Shown: positions 10,077 to 22,527 of the stretch, one piece after another
Layout: each line of letters opens with the position of its first letter
How positions within the stretch are numbered: the first letter of the stretch is position 1
NCBI GenBank assembly: GCA_963920635.1
Contig: OY987301.1
Coordinates: forward strand, 47,095,820 to 47,159,819
Reading direction: 5' to 3'
Origin: Pseudeuparius sepicola
Taxonomy: Eukaryota > Arthropoda > Insecta > Coleoptera > Anthribidae
DNA: 64,000 nucleotides
Notes under the pieces: model-generated
The model's input: only the letters and a program-made list of their open reading frames with translations
Database searches by the model: none
What the model was told of the DNA's origin: nothing
Translations under genes and position numbers: made by a program

Positions 10077-10663
10077 TAATATAGAAAATAAATTATAAAG
10101 AGCATATTATGTTTTATAGACAAAAATTCCTTAATTTTTAACAGACAACATATTTTTCTTAGAAAACGCAAATATTCATTAAAAAAAATTATGAAAAAAA
10201 CATTTTTTTCAAACCGTCAGATTAAGAAAATCCCTCCATATAATCGTCAGCTGGCATCAAATTCGAATCGTCAGTCTATTGAATGGGAGCTTCTTTCGGG
10301 TTCACTTAACATCCCTTCTGAAATCTGACGCGCTCGAGTAAATTTTTTTTCTTTCCATTTTTAACCCTTCCGTACGGCCGCCCCCACAATGCAAACCGGC
10401 AGATTAACATACCTACGTCATCGGAGACACGCGGGGCATATACACTATCAATATCGGACGCGCTCGAATATCTCCATGTGACTATTTTTTTTACATTTGT
10501 GAAAGCCTGTACACACTCCCCCCCCCCCACCGGTGGAAGGGTATATATCATATAACCTTTTTTTCTTTCCATCTAATCTTCAAAATCCAATAGGTCCCCA
10601 CGACGCTCGAATAAATCCCCATTTAGCATCGCGGGCTCCCATACTATAAACAAGTATGATATA

Positions 10664-11343
10664 AACAGTTCTGAATCAGTTCTAGCGAATCAAAATGCAG
10701 AAAAGTAATTCCAGAATTGCTGAGAACCGGTTCAGAACTGTTGTTGGAACAAACCTATTACCTGTACGGTCTTCCTACTGTCACACAACTGACGACAACA
10801 ATGGCAGGTCCGTTATAACCGAACACTTGAATGGCGGGGTAGATTTTCTTTTTAGGGGTACTTCTTACTCCCAACAAAGAACCTGCCGAGTTTCCTTCGC
10901 ATTTATACCTAGGTAACGATGATGACATCTATAAATATTGTTCAATGTAGCTCACAACAACTTCCTCACCTAAACCTGTAATTTCTAGAAGATGGTTGCT
11001 CTATAATCTTAACAAATGCTTTCGATCGAACAGGATCAATTGCTTGATTATCATCCAAGAGTGCTATTTGGCCCAAGTGGTCTGCTGAGTTACGGCGGGA
11101 CATAGTTGTTCGGGTCCTAAAAATAGAATTTTATGATGCAGATGCGTCCCAGGTTTTTATCTGTGAAAGTCCTCAGGTAAATTTCTACCAAAAAGGCTCA
11201 ACATCCAAACCAGTCGTGAAAATAAAATTCAATTATTTTAAATATCAGAAAATTTACCTTTTACATTATTGCCTACAGTAAAGATGAATTTGTGAACCGA
11301 GTAGGTATTCTCAGTAATTGTTGTTCCATAACAACCTTAGATA
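10664..11343. other. Gene-free stretch
   Basis: Short frames only; no recognisable repeat ends or genes. Confidence 0.4.
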
Positions 11344-12542
11344 CAGAGTGGCCAAACGAAACGAAACAGACCCAATAACAACTAGGGAAATGTTTTCTCA
11401 GAAAAACACGTCGATTTTATTTGGGACATATTTTAGTATGAATTCAAGAGTTTTACCAGCAACCCCCTAAGCGAGGGATGCATCCTTTCAACAATTTTAA
11501 ATAGGAGGGGGGGGTCTAGTGGCACATCGTTGGAAAGCCCTTTAAATTCTGTACACAACGGTGGGTCATTTTTGGAGTTTGATGAATTTTTCAAAAAGTT
11601 ACTGGCGATCACACGAAAACGAAACATTACGCGTTTTTGGGCATCTAGATTTTTTTAAAAAGCGCTCGGACACGTCAATGTTCTTTTCGAGGGGGGAACT
11701 GTTCAGGCATAATGTGCAATTCCTAAATATCAACCATTTCGCGGGGGTGAATTCTACTCCCAAATCCTTAACTCGAAAAGGGGGTTGAGTATGAGGTCTT
11801 TACAACAACTCCCTACTCTTAAATTCAAATGCATGTTAAAAGTAAAAAACTAAGGAAGTTACACATTAGTTTATTTAAAAAAAATGTTATTGGCCAAATC
11901 CGTAAAAGGGGATTGAGTAGGTACCTACCTTGTCTGGGAGGTCTTTTAATTGTCTTTACAACGATACCCAACTTTTAAATTCAAATGCATATTAAAAGAA
12001 AAAAAAGTAAGGGAGTTACATGTTAGTTTATTAAAAAAAGTATTAATTGAAGGGGGACCCCATGTGGGTTATTCATATTTTAGAAAGGAAATTAAGGAAA
12101 CAGACCTAAAAAAAGTATTATCGTACTAGGTACATTTAAAAGTTGGATATCGTACCATACAAGGTACCTTCTCCACCCCCTTTTCGATTTAAGAATTTGG
12201 GGGTTAAAGTTCACCCCAGCGCAAGGGTTGAAATTTAGGAGTTACACATTATGCCGGAAGAACTTTCCCTTCGAAAAGAACATTGACGTGACCCAGCGCT
12301 TTTTTAAAAAATAGGGATGCCCGAAGACGCCTAATGTTTCGTTTTCGTTTGATCGCCCGTAACTTTTGACCCACCGTTGTGTAGAGAATTGAAAGGGCTT
12401 TCAAAACTATGTGCAAATGTGCAACTAGACCCCCTTCCTGTTTAAAATTGTTGAAGGGATGCATCCCCCGCTTAGGGTGTTGCAGGTAAAACTGTTGAAA
12501 TAGTTGTTATTGGGTCTGTTTCGTTTTCGTTTGGCCATCCTG
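11344..12542. mobile_element. Foldback element, 1.2 kb
   Basis: Left end CAGAGTGGCCAAACGAAACG, right end GTTTCGTTTTCGTTTGGCCA then TCCTG. Matching blocks such as AAGCGAGGGATGCATCC (11470) and GGATGCATCCCCCGCTTAGG (12458) show arms of 300 bp or more. The centre has two related tracts (near 11811 and 11945) that look like an internal duplication. No protein is encoded; the open frames here are arm translations. Confidence 0.75.
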
Positions 12543-12562
12543 TTAATAGTATATTACATAGC

Positions 12563-12667
12563 GAGAGTTGTAAACAGCTTATTACGTATGAGTGGAAAAG
12601 TTGTGCACGAGCCGCGCAGCGGCGAGTGCTGTAATTCCACGAGTATGTAATAAGCTTACAACTCGAG
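12563..12667. repeat. Short palindromic element with a GC-rich loop
   Basis: Arms GAGTTGTAAACAGCTTATTAC and GTAATAAGCTTACAACTCGAG pair around a GC-rich centre (GCACGAGCCGCGCAGCGGCG). Similar size and layout occur at 31729-31844 and 36720-36832. Confidence 0.6.
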
Positions 12668-12844
12668 TTTTGTATTATAATTTTTCTTCAACGAAAGAAA
12701 AACTATTATAATGGATAAACTATACTTCTTATTATCTGACAGGCAACAATTAGTATGTTGGTTAGTTGCTATGGTGACGCGGATGCCGCGCTAACAAGGC
12801 ACCCGTGATAATTGCGTTTTAATTAAGAACAGATACGTAATTTT

Positions 12845-12893
12845 TTTTTATTACGTGCCAGTCATTACGTGTCAGTCATTACGTGTCAGTGTT
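12845..12893 (+). repeat. Three short direct repeats
   Basis: ATTACGTGYCAGTC-like unit of 14 bp in three successive copies. Confidence 0.6.
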
Positions 12894-13533
12894 TGTAACA
12901 ATGGACTTACTTATAACCGAAACTGTCACTTAATAGGTATGTTACTAGCATAGGAGTAGAAAAAAGGTTGTTAAAAGGTTGTTATGTGAAAAATATAAAC
13001 TATCGCGTAAAATTTTAAAGTTGAATTTTAAGACGGAACGATACTAACGATTATAGGTTGTCCCAGATAATACGATACGAGCGACTGCGACTACCTCGGT
13101 AAACTTTAAAATAAATTGGCGTTTCAAAAACTGAACTTATTTTTCAAGGAATTGAATACCGAAGGAACTTTTTTCTTTGAAATGCAATTGTTCTTTTCTT
13201 CGGGATCCGATGCCCTACTTCCGATTTCACCGGTAGTGCCAATTTTTGAGACACCCTGTATATTTTGGTTTTGGGGTTCTTTTTGTTCTTCGGATTCCAC
13301 GGGTCCAACGATTTAGTTTAGATATACCTAGATATCTATAACACTGTTTTAATTTTTTTTAATTAATACTTAATATTAATATCTGTCGAAATTTATCCAC
13401 ACATAAATTAGAGAAAAGGAGGGAGAAGCCTGAAAATATAATAAAGCAAAATTTTGTTCATAGTATATTAGATAATATGTTGATATCACATACTGTCAAC
13501 AAAAAATGCAAATAATTTGTGGGCTCTGTTATA
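12894..13533. other. Gene-free stretch
   Basis: No gene seen. GAGACACCCTGTATA near 13247 is a solitary foldback-type end. Confidence 0.35.
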
Positions 13534-15245
13534 CAGGGTGACAAAGTTCTAAATGTCGCAAATAAAACTGATGGTAAAAAAATTTCATTTTAAGCCTAAA
13601 AGTTCATATGAAAAACAGGAAAACTGTAGTAAATCCCTCAAACAACGCTGATAGCTTGCAACAGGAAAATCTGCTGCTTAGTTAATTTTCAACGATCCGT
13701 ACTTTTCTTATTAAGCTTGGTTAATTTTTAACGTACTTTTGTCATTAAACATTCATATGGGGTTGTGCCTGGTCAACTGACCGAGAAATTCGCCGATTTT
13801 GACCTGATAGATTTTGACTTGATCAAAATAGTGCCTGCAGAGACAGAGGCAAGTGAATGCTTCTGCTTGGCAACCTTAAACGCAGTCATTATTGTTTAAC
13901 AACAGGTTAAATTTTTTTGTTTCACATCAGGATAGAAATATGAGTTTCCCAATGAACACCAAACTTAAAAAGAAGCAATATATGGGACTGCTTTCATGTA
14001 GTTGAAATCACATCCATTGAATTTTAATTGGGTTTTTCGCCACCAAACTGGTTAATAGACAACTTTTTCAAGTTGCCTGGAAAATGAATAAATTCTTAAC
14101 AGTAAATGAACTAAACTTTGAACTTGTAACTCAAAAAATATCTTCAACAAATTTGTGTCCTGAGCTTTCGGAGAATAAATCTTCCTCCTTTCTCAAAGAT
14201 CATGTCACGTCAAAGTGAAATGACAGATTAATAAATTTCAGGTTAAAATGTCATGACAACAGAACCAATAGCCTAGCCACCTGTCTGATATTGTACCCTG
14301 TGTTCTACCTAATTATTTATACTAACTTCTCTTTGAACTCACTGAACATTCAGCAACACAGATGTCTGTATTCCTAGAATAAATGCTGATTCTTTAATTT
14401 TTCGTCTATTTCCTACTTCATCTTTGAGAACTGGTTTAGAACTATCCCACAAAATCCTATGATTGTTATTAAAAGGGTGTTCACATATTTTCGACTTCGA
14501 AATTTGATTTTGCCTGATATAATTTTTATGTTCTTTTAAACAAGTCTCCCCAACATAGAACTTTCCACATTCGCAAGGAATTTTATAAATGCAATTTTTT
14601 GAAATTTGTACCTCATTAAATGGTTTCGTTTTACCTAGCATCGATCTTAATGTATTTTTGGTTTTAAATACAGTTCTTACATTAAAACGATGGCCTATGC
14701 GTTTTAGCTTATCTGATAGTCCAAGAATATAAGGAATAATTAAATTTACTGGTCGGTCCACCAGATTTATTTCTCTAATTATTCTATTAGCATTGTTATT
14801 TTATTGGCAATCCTGAAAAACTTGCTCAATAAATTCAGTAGGATAACTATTCTTCTCAGGAACATGTTTTATATGTTTAATTTCCTCCTCAAATTTTGTG
14901 TTATTAGAACAAATTAGTTTGAACATAATTTTATATAGTTATCTTTAATAATATAAGAATAAAAACATTCCATGCAAAGACGGAAATTTACCATACTTGA
15001 GGAGATTTATCAAAAATAAAGATTCTCTGCTTATGTCAGTTTTTGAATTTATATTTTCTAATCCAAAAATAACGGAAATAATTTAAATTGAAAGAGCACA
15101 TTATTTAAATTGGGACACCCTTTGCTTAGACTGTCATTTTGCAACGCCCTATCTTATTGAGTATTTTCAAACTTATGTTCATATGAAATTTTTGCTTAAA
15201 AGGAAATTTTCTACCTTCAGTTTTAATTATGACATTTAGAGCTGA
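13534..15245. mobile_element. Inverted arms enclosing a Penelope-like remnant
   Basis: The left arm (CAGGGTGACAAAGTTCTAAA, then TGTCGCAAATAAAACTGATG) and a right arm near 15172-15245 (its reverse complement gives CTCTAAATGTCATAATTAAA) are inverted copies. The right tip has lost CCCTG. The Penelope-like fragment at 14339-14946 lies between them, so either it inserted into a foldback element or two separate half-elements flank it. Confidence 0.45.
14339..14946 (-). pseudogene. Penelope-like retroelement fragment with GIY-YIG-type endonuclease end
   Basis: The minus-strand frame from 14761 encodes CIYKIPCECGKFYVGETC, then LKEHKNYIRQNQISKSKICE and HPFNNNHRILWDSS, ending ILGIQTSVLLNVQ. The Y-K-I-P-C-x-C-G-K-x-Y-V-G-E-T pattern with the downstream E-H...F...H spacing is the GIY-YIG endonuclease region of Penelope-like elements. 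Upstream, another frame (about 14940-14808) reads SNNTKFEEEIKHIKHVPEKN and PTEFIEQVFQDC, fitting the linker after reverse transcriptase in the same family. A stop and a frame change separate the two pieces. The reverse-transcriptase core is missing. A separate reverse-transcriptase scrap of this family lies at 27612-27700. Confidence 0.7.
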
Positions 15246-16622
15246 ATATACGAATATGCTTTCGAAGTGAATATGCCAAGAAATTTAACATTTTCAAGTT
15301 ACAAGCATACACCCTATTTTTCCTACCCATTTCATTTTTAGTAGTTATTGTTTTGATCGAAAAAAATTTTAGTAAGACTTTGAAACACTTTGTATTTAAA
15401 CAACTAAACAACTAAAATAAACAATTATTTATTGTTATTGTCTTAATTATTATTCTTTTTTTACCTGCGTGTTTTGTTACTCCTGTAGGCTTTCCTTGAA
15501 GACAAAAACTTGTGAACGCACCACGGCCTCAGGCACTAACAACGAATTGAGAGTGTGGTAGCAACGTATTTTGAACATAGGTATTTCATTCCGCATAAAA
15601 AATGTGTACAATATAAGTTGTCCTCCTTTTGACTTTTTGCATATGTGAATTTGAAGTGAAATGAACATGAAGTGATATGATAGTGAAATTATTTTTTTAT
15701 TGGTAAATGGAACAGTGTACGACCACGTTATCTATAATCTAACCCTTGAATGAATTTTTCAATATTTTTCACCGCCTTAACCCCAGAAACACTCAAAACC
15801 AACACAAATTACATAAAAATCGATTTGCTGCATAAACTGATCACTTCATAATCAACTTAGCATTTGTAAAAGGAACACTCGATGTCAGCTGATGTGATCT
15901 CAAAGTGATTCGGAATCGATTTGAGATCACTTAAAACTGTAAAAGGAGGACGGCTATTAATAATGTCTACAAATAAAATTAAAGTTACAATCGCCAAATA
16001 TATTAAGTAAAATTGCAAGTAGGTATACTGTAAGACACTTTTTATTATACTTCTTTGAAAACACCTTATTTTCATCTGTTTTAGCAATAATGAAAGATGG
16101 GGTTTTTCGGGCTAGCGCACGGAAACAGGGCATGGAAAAACTTTCCGTGCGCTGAATAAAAGTACCGAATATATGGCTTTAAAATAAAAATATTTATACA
16201 GCAAAGTAAACTCAATTTACGAAACTCTATATGCTCTCTGATATTTAACATATACCTATTTTGTATTTTAATTCGTAAGTGTTTCAATATTTAGATACAT
16301 TTCTGTAATATTTTTGACGTTTTATTCACCTTATCTGACAATAACTAATTTACAACAAAGCACCTTTGAAATAATTTGAGAGTAACCATGGAAACGCATC
16401 ATACATATCAAACCCTATATTGTTTGCGTTGTTTATTTTTTGTCAATTGAATTTATTATAATATGCCGATAAAATGTTTTAAGTTTCCGTTTTCAAAGAA
16501 GTATAATAAAAAATATCGTTCATTACACGTCCAGAAATTGATTTTTCCAAACTCGTAATGAAATATACTATTCTAGGATATAATTTACAGATACATATTA
16601 TAGTGAATACCGCATGAATCCC
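15246..16622. other. AT-rich gene-free stretch
   Basis: Only short unrecognised frames. A small inverted repeat lies near 16115-16155 (GCGCACGGAAA / TTTCCGTGCGC). Confidence 0.4.
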
Positions 16623-16685
16623 GATCCGTGCGTCACAATGTTCGACAATGGAAATTGCATTGTCTACCATTGTGACGCAGGGATC
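16623..16685. repeat. 63-bp palindromic element, copy 1
   Basis: GATCCGTGCGTCACAATG and CATTGTGACGCAGGGATC are imperfect inverted arms. A second copy sits at 44996-45055. It lies about 100 bp before a CUB-gene exon. Confidence 0.7.
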
Positions 16686-16787
16686 AAGACTCATCATATC
16701 CAGGATTCTCACTAAGCTCAGTTTACTAATCTTCCCATTCATCGGAAAAGATTCCTTAAACACCTAATCGCAATTTTCTCATTCCAG

Positions 16788-16886
16788 CTAACTTTCGATA
16801 GCTTCACCCTGGGCCGGTTCGTGTCATTCACTTCAGATGGCTGTCCAGATGGTGCCTTACAAATTGCCGAAGCTGACAGGCCGCAG
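16788..16886 (+). CDS. CUB-domain protein, exon a
   Basis: The acceptor (TTTCTCATTCCAG) and donor (CAG then GTAAGA) bound 99 nt open in phase 0, encoding LTFDSFTLGRFVSFTSDGCP then DGALQIAEADRPQ. The pattern (hydrophobic-x-F...F-x-L...C-x-D-G-x-L-x-I) is the middle of a CUB domain, an extracellular beta-sandwich that mediates protein binding. The next exon continues in the same phase at 22528. Earlier exons carrying the start, signal peptide and first CUB strands were not found and are probably upstream of the window. The parent protein is likely secreted or a type I membrane protein. Confidence 0.75.
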
Positions 16887-17727
16887 GTAAGATAGATCGG
16901 ATACAGTGGTACGAATTAGCTGGATAAAAAATAGGCGATCCCAGTGTGAATTTTTGTTACAAGTTTTTAAGATATTAGTCAAGCTCTACTTCGTTCCAAG
17001 TGTCAAGCAGTGAAAGCTAGAGTGTTAATTTTTTTTTTATATAATGCGTCTAATGCAGGAAAATGACATTATTTGAGAAATTTTGCAATCACGCTAGAGT
17101 GAAATTAGCATTTTTACACTGTGGGGGAATGTTTTGTGATTAATGCAGCAATAATTCTTTGACAGATTGAAGGTCGAAAAATAATCTCATTTGTTCCTGG
17201 CTTGTCATCTTTAGTTCTCGAGATACAGGAAGAAAAAGCTAATAAAATATTTGAGCATATTCCTCAAAACCAAGTTATCCGAGGACGGCAAATTACCTGG
17301 TTTCACTTTATACCGGGCGTTAGTTATATACTGTTGTCCAGGAATATTTTAACTCAAAATCCTTTTAAGGTTAGAGCTTCGACTTTTTAATAGGTACCGC
17401 ATTTTGATTGAGTCTTTATTTTACAATTATTGATAAGTACTATTGTTAGAACCCAAAAAATGAACCTTTTTAAGAAATATGTCATTAGAAATCGCGACGA
17501 AGAGTGGAATAATTTATTTGAAGGAATCAAACTTTTCAGTACACACCTAACAATAATAACAGTAAAAAAACTAGCACACTTTAAAGACTTACTATTATTT
17601 CAGAAGTTTAAAATAACAACCATTTTCATGAATACGTATTGAAATGTTTGTAGCGAATGTGGTAGAACTAAATGAGATTATGATTCACTTATTTGAGGTA
17701 GGGAAAACAGGAAAGGTAGGTACTTAC

Positions 17728-17951
17728 TGAATTTTCTGTCTTCTGGGTAAGTCTTCCTGGTAGTTATTTCTGTGGGGCTGGCGTGGTTGGTAGCTTCCTG
17801 CTGCTGCTGCAGCGGTTGGATTGCCCCTCGTTGTGGTTGCGGTGGTCTCACAGTCACAGTAATAAAACTCGCGGCACTTACGGGTTTTTAGAAGATTGAG
17901 GAATAATTCCACGTCTTCGGTAGCATTGTAGTATGTATAGCTATATTTGTG
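17728..17951 (-). CDS. Possible exon of an unidentified minus-strand gene
   Basis: On the minus strand an acceptor (GTGCTTGCAG) is followed by 224 open nucleotides ending in a strong donor (AATTCA then GTAAGTA). They encode HKYSYTYYNATEDVELFLNL, then LKTRKCREFYYCDCE and a low-complexity Thr/Ala/Gln/Arg tail. The YYNATEDVELFLNLL stretch resembles the C-terminal Y-N-T-x-E-D-V/I-D-x-L-x-x-L helix of class V aminotransferases, but this is weak. It lies inside a CUB-gene intron on the opposite strand, so it would be a nested gene. It could also be an isolated fragment: no partner exon was recognised, and the Ala-rich tail comes from a CTG/GCT-rich tract. Confidence 0.35.
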
Positions 17952-20451
17952 CTGCAAGCACTTGTGAAATATTACAAAACAACTTGCTATCGTTATGAGT
18001 TACAACATAGTATTAATAACAGTAGTAAAGTTATACCTACTGGTTGAGTTACAAGTGGTAGTTGTTGAGCTATACCTAAAACTTATTGAGTTATACTTAA
18101 GAACTTATCTGGTAATCTTCCGGTCCTGAACAGTACCTCTCTTCCAATACATGTTTTAATATTGGGGTGATTCGGTTGTTGACGTTTTGTTAAAGGCTGA
18201 TTATTTAGAATTAAAACACTAGATATTAGGATATTATAAAATTGGAAATAGTTAATTGGTCTCGGTATTTTAGAAATAGAAAATGGTCAACTGGTCTATA
18301 TAGGTATATTTTAAAAATATAAAATAATCATATTGCCGAAACACATAAATATAATTCAGGTTTTAAAATGTATCATTGAGTTTACCACCCTGTATTTCGG
18401 AAACCTATGACAATAAGCCTATAGGATCTCTAAAAAATATCGGCGTTGACTGACGTATTAATAAAGACTGCTCACGGATGTCACGTCTGACACTTTTTTG
18501 GCTCACCATGCGCTTTCCCGAGACAAAATATAATGCAAAATACATTGTTAGCCATCAGCGCCATCTATTTTCCAGGCAATGAAGCTATAGCCGTGAGAAG
18601 TCTTATATATGCGTCAGTCAAAGATATCGGATTATTTTATGACATTCTTCCTCTCCTAGAATTAATGCTATACTTTTTTCTAAAACACCCTTATAGTGCT
18701 TTATTGTAATGGGCCTTGTTCACTCAATCGAATTTCGATATTTCTTACTACTAGAATGAAATTAATCACATAACTCTTTAATAAAATCCCCCCCAGCATC
18801 TTTCTCGTCAATACCTAATATTGTCATTAACTAAAAAAATACATAAAAAATTTAAACTGCGCGCCTTCATTTGGAGCAATGGAATTGCGTTTGCGACGTT
18901 GCCGGTTATACTAGTAATCGAAGCCTTAAAAATTCGATTTCCGTTCTAATCTCAGACGTGCACATTGAATCAAAATCGATTCTCTAGAGAAAGACAGTCG
19001 TATAAACGGTTGTCCGAACTCGACCGTACAGACACAGATAGTTGTTTTGTGGGTCGAGTGTCGTGTCTATATCAATCTGTCATGTTATTTTGTCATTCTA
19101 CCGAGCTAATAAAACTAAATGTTTTTCTGAAAACCTGCGAAAAGTTAAAAGATAAAGTGTATACCGTATGCCGATTTGAAATCAAATTTAATTGGTCTTG
19201 TAATAAGGATGGTGATGGTGCTAGGCACTTGTTTTGCATTATTAGTATGAAGAACTGAAAAAAGTTATAGATCCCGTAATTGAGAGAAAGGAGAAAGGAA
19301 TATTTTGTTCATCCGGAAAACCTTTTGATAGCCATTTTAGGGGTTGATAGAAAACACATTCGAGAGTTAGCTTTAACAATAATTATTGCAAAATGAAGAA
19401 GACCAACGGCAAAAACCAACGATGTCAGAATATTTCCAGTTAATAAATTAAATTTTGATTGTCAAGATTATGTCTAGTTGTTTATAAACCAGATTTATTA
19501 ATTTTTGGTACAACTTACAAGTTGGTGATCATTCTGCAAGTAACTTTTAACTCAAAAAAGGGAAAAACATTGCTCATTGTGGTATATTATCAAATTAATT
19601 GATATTGAAGTTATTTTTTTACTTCTTTTTATGGCCTCTGCTCTTTTCGAGCAAACTAGCCACTATGGGGCGACATACGGTGCCAAAGCGTGGGGAACCA
19701 TGAAAGACCCACCCACTCGTGCACCGCCACGCCGCCCCCTGATATTGAGGTCATGTGTTACGTCTATTTGGCTTTTGCCACAAAATATAAGTTGGGTAAA
19801 TTTTCCTCTTCTTCAGTCTTCACAAATCTCAAATAGAAATATATCGATATTGCCGTAAATCGTGTCAACGACGCAAAACAGTAGCCAATCAGCAAGAAAT
19901 TTGAATTTAAAAAACCTTTTTAGGGCATTTCCCGGCCGAAAAAAAAATCGGAAAAAACTATTTTCGTGTTTTATTTACTATTAAGATGCATAATCAAAAA
20001 TAAAAAAAAAGTGTGAAACAGGCCCATTGTAACTAACTAAACTATCGTTATCATATTTCATTCTAATGGAAAAGTAGACGATAATTATCATTATCACGAA
20101 ATCTTATACAGAAAAGGCACTTTGCATAGACAGAAAATGAATATGGTAAAATTTTAGCTCATTTATCCTGGGACACCCTGTATGTATAAAGACTAATATG
20201 GCATTTTCCTTTTACGCTATGAGTATAAAATTGGGAAGAAAGGGGAAGAAAATATAAATCATTATGGAAATCTCCCATAAGTATATCGCAGAGAGCAACT
20301 TAGTTTCACTGCGCATATCCAAAATACTGTATTTCACTTCGCTGCGCCTCCGACAATATACGATAATATACGTACCTATTATTGTTCATAGTTATTTTTT
20401 ACCCCTTCTCAAAAATTTTAACAAGTACGTTAAATAAAAAACTTGTATATA

Positions 20452-21191
20452 CAGGGTGACCCATTTCAAATGGAAGCACCTCCATAACTTTTTTGTTTTT
20501 TGTCCGATTTTAACCGTTTTTTTTTTTCTAAAGATAGGCCATAAAAAACTCTATTTCGGCACAAAATTTCAAAGCCGTACTTCAATTTTCCAGGCCTATT
20601 ATGATTTTTTTCTTGCGAAAAAATCACGAAAATTATTTAGCGATTCTTTTATCTAAAAACTGACAATGTCATTGTATTCGGGACTATTTAAAATGAGTGT
20701 GTGCTAAGTTTCATAAAAAAATAGCTATTATTAAAAATACTACAAAATAATTAATATTGATAATTTAGGAATCTGACTGCCCCCGTAGCAAGTTTATTTT
20801 TAATACGATTGCCCCCAAACTTTATTCCTACTCTTTGAACCCAACAAACTGTCGTTTTAAAAGTATTTTGGTAGCTGGTTTCAATTTAAAGAAAAAAAAA
20901 CAAGGGAAAAAATTATAAATTATTTTTTGATGAAACTTAGCACAAACTCATTTTATATAGCCCCGAATCCAATGACATTGTCAGTTTTTTGATAAAAGAC
21001 TCGCTAATTAATTGTCGTGATTTTTTCGCAAGAAAAAATCATAATAGGCCTTGAAAATTGAAGTACGGCTTTGAAATTTTGTGCCGAAATAGAGTTTTTT
21101 GTGGCCTATCTTTAGAAAAAAAAAACGGTTAAAATTGGACAAAAAACAAAAAAGTTATGGGGGGTGCTTCCATTTGAAATGGGTCACCCTG
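20452..21191. mobile_element. TA-flanked foldback element, 0.74 kb
   Basis: Starts CAGGGTGACCCATTTCAAAT and ends ATTTGAAATGGGTCACCCTG, with TA on both sides. The arms are about 260 bp each and nearly identical; the short centre is unique. No coding capacity. Confidence 0.9.
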
Positions 21192-21939
21192 TAGAAACGT
21201 AGTTTTTAACCATTATCATTATACCAAAAGATTTTTTCCGGTGCGTTCTATTAAAGTGTGGCAAATTAAACTTTTGTTTAAATGGAACACCCCGCACATT
21301 CTAGGCTCATCGTGAAGTGCTCAAAAAATATAAGTATATTCCTCTGGCAGTTTTTTAAATAAAATACTATTTTAATTTTACTTTTCGGTAACATTCTCAG
21401 TTGGCCATGAAACAAAACAATGTGTGCTTAATTTTGTCTCGTAACGCTTCTAGTTTTGTGCCTGGTATATTTCTCTTACTCGGTGTTCATGTGTTTTTCT
21501 GAAGCTCCATTCAAATAGCTCTAGTGGAACCCTATCTACAACTTTTCTATTTAACATTTTTTTCTATGTAAAAAAATTAAAAAATAAGTGGGTAAAAAAA
21601 TAACTGGAAATTGCAGGAGAACGGGTTACATTCAGTTATTGACTGCACGAAATTGTAGTAACGAGTGACATTCCATTGTGGAGGGTCCGTAAGTAGACGA
21701 ACGAGTGACACACCGTTGTGGAGTGCGTCTAATAAATAATTATTTTAAAAATGAATGAATCTAGTTGTTTGCGAAACTTAGTATACTTATAAGTAAATCC
21801 TTGCATGATTAAAATGATAAATCATGTTCACTTCTTTCATGTACAGGCGCGAACTCATAAATGTTTCCACTAGGCACGGGAAATGAGCAAGAAATCAAGA
21901 ATTTATTGTAAGTGCGGCAACGTTGCGCCAATTCTACGA

Positions 21940-22095
21940 CCGTCAATGTTTGAACCGCCATATTGGATTTAGTATGACGTCACTTAACTTACCTTTTCCT
22001 ACTCGTCAAACCCTTTCATTTGATACCCATATCAAATAGGTTGTGAAGAAATAGGTAATCCGCCATCTTGAGGCGGCCGCCATATTGAATAAATT
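21940..22095. repeat. Interspersed repeat (family B), copy 1
   Basis: Contains CAAACCCTTTCATTTGATAC, CCATATCAAATAGGTTGTGA and CCGCCATCTTGAGGCGG. Related copies are at about 45090-45235 and 62700-62890. The last of these continues into AAATTTCAGCTCAATCGGTT, which looks like the 3' region of a retroelement. Confidence 0.55.
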
Positions 22096-22268
22096 ACAAT
22101 ATTGATAAATCATAATATTTATATTGTCGCCCAAGGCAAGTTAAATAAAACCTTGTAAAAATAGCGTGAAGAAGGACCATTAGATTTCTGGTCATCCAAA
22201 CTTCGGTTGTCTTCCTTTGTTCCGCAGGCCCTTCTACAAATTCAGGTAAAGTCTCCGGATGCCTCGAC

Positions 22269-22287
22269 CAAAGTCTAGAAGACTTTG
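22269..22287. repeat. 19-bp CAAAG...CTTTG micro-palindrome with 7-bp direct repeats
   Basis: The perfect palindrome CAAAGTCTAGAAGACTTTG is flanked by CCTCGAC (22262-22268) and CCTTGAC (22288-22294), which differ by one base. Confidence 0.55.
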
Positions 22288-22527
22288 CCTTGACTATTGT
22301 TTTTGATGATTCAAACATCCATATTATTTGCATAAAAATAGTAAACAGGTATTCTGTATTCTACCTCTATGGCAATGAATTGAATGATTTCTGGGAAAAT
22401 ATGAAGTTTAGGAATTTGGAACCTTATACTCTGTCTACGAAAACTTAAATTTATGAATGTATTTAATGCGATCTAAACATAGAGAAGCTAAATAAACTTA
22501 AAGCTGAAATCAGTAATTATTTTCTAG

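Larger units (their letters stand above)
8524..10647. mobile_element. Composite 2.1-kb element with subterminal repeats and long flanking direct repeats
   Basis: Ends are inverted: ATAGTAGGGGAGCCC at 8524-8538 and GGGCTCCCATACTAT at 10633-10647. The direct repeat CAAGTATGATATA occurs at 8511-8523 and, after three As, at 10651-10663. Inside, short motifs recur near both ends in both orientations: CAGATTAA (8572, 8711, 10208, 10401) and GCGCTCGARTA-like (10329, 10460, 10602; reversed forms near 8765-8850). Two foldbacks (9043-9758, 9768-10076) are nested in the middle. No transposase is seen. The flanking repeat is longer than hAT or Tc1/mariner duplications. Confidence 0.55.
16887..22527 (+). 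other. CUB-gene intron, 5.6 kb
   Basis: Holds the possible minus-strand exon at 17728-17951, the foldback at 20452-21191, several solitary foldback ends (18388, 20175) and a micro-palindrome at 22269-22287. The stretch 18000-20450 has no gene I can support. The frame at 17202-17390 is coding-like in composition but unrecognised. Confidence 0.5.

Noticed and set aside
16360..16376. CAAAGCACCTTTG as a fourth micro-palindrome
   Set aside because: Only 13 bp and no matching flanking 7-mers; can arise by chance in AT-rich DNA.
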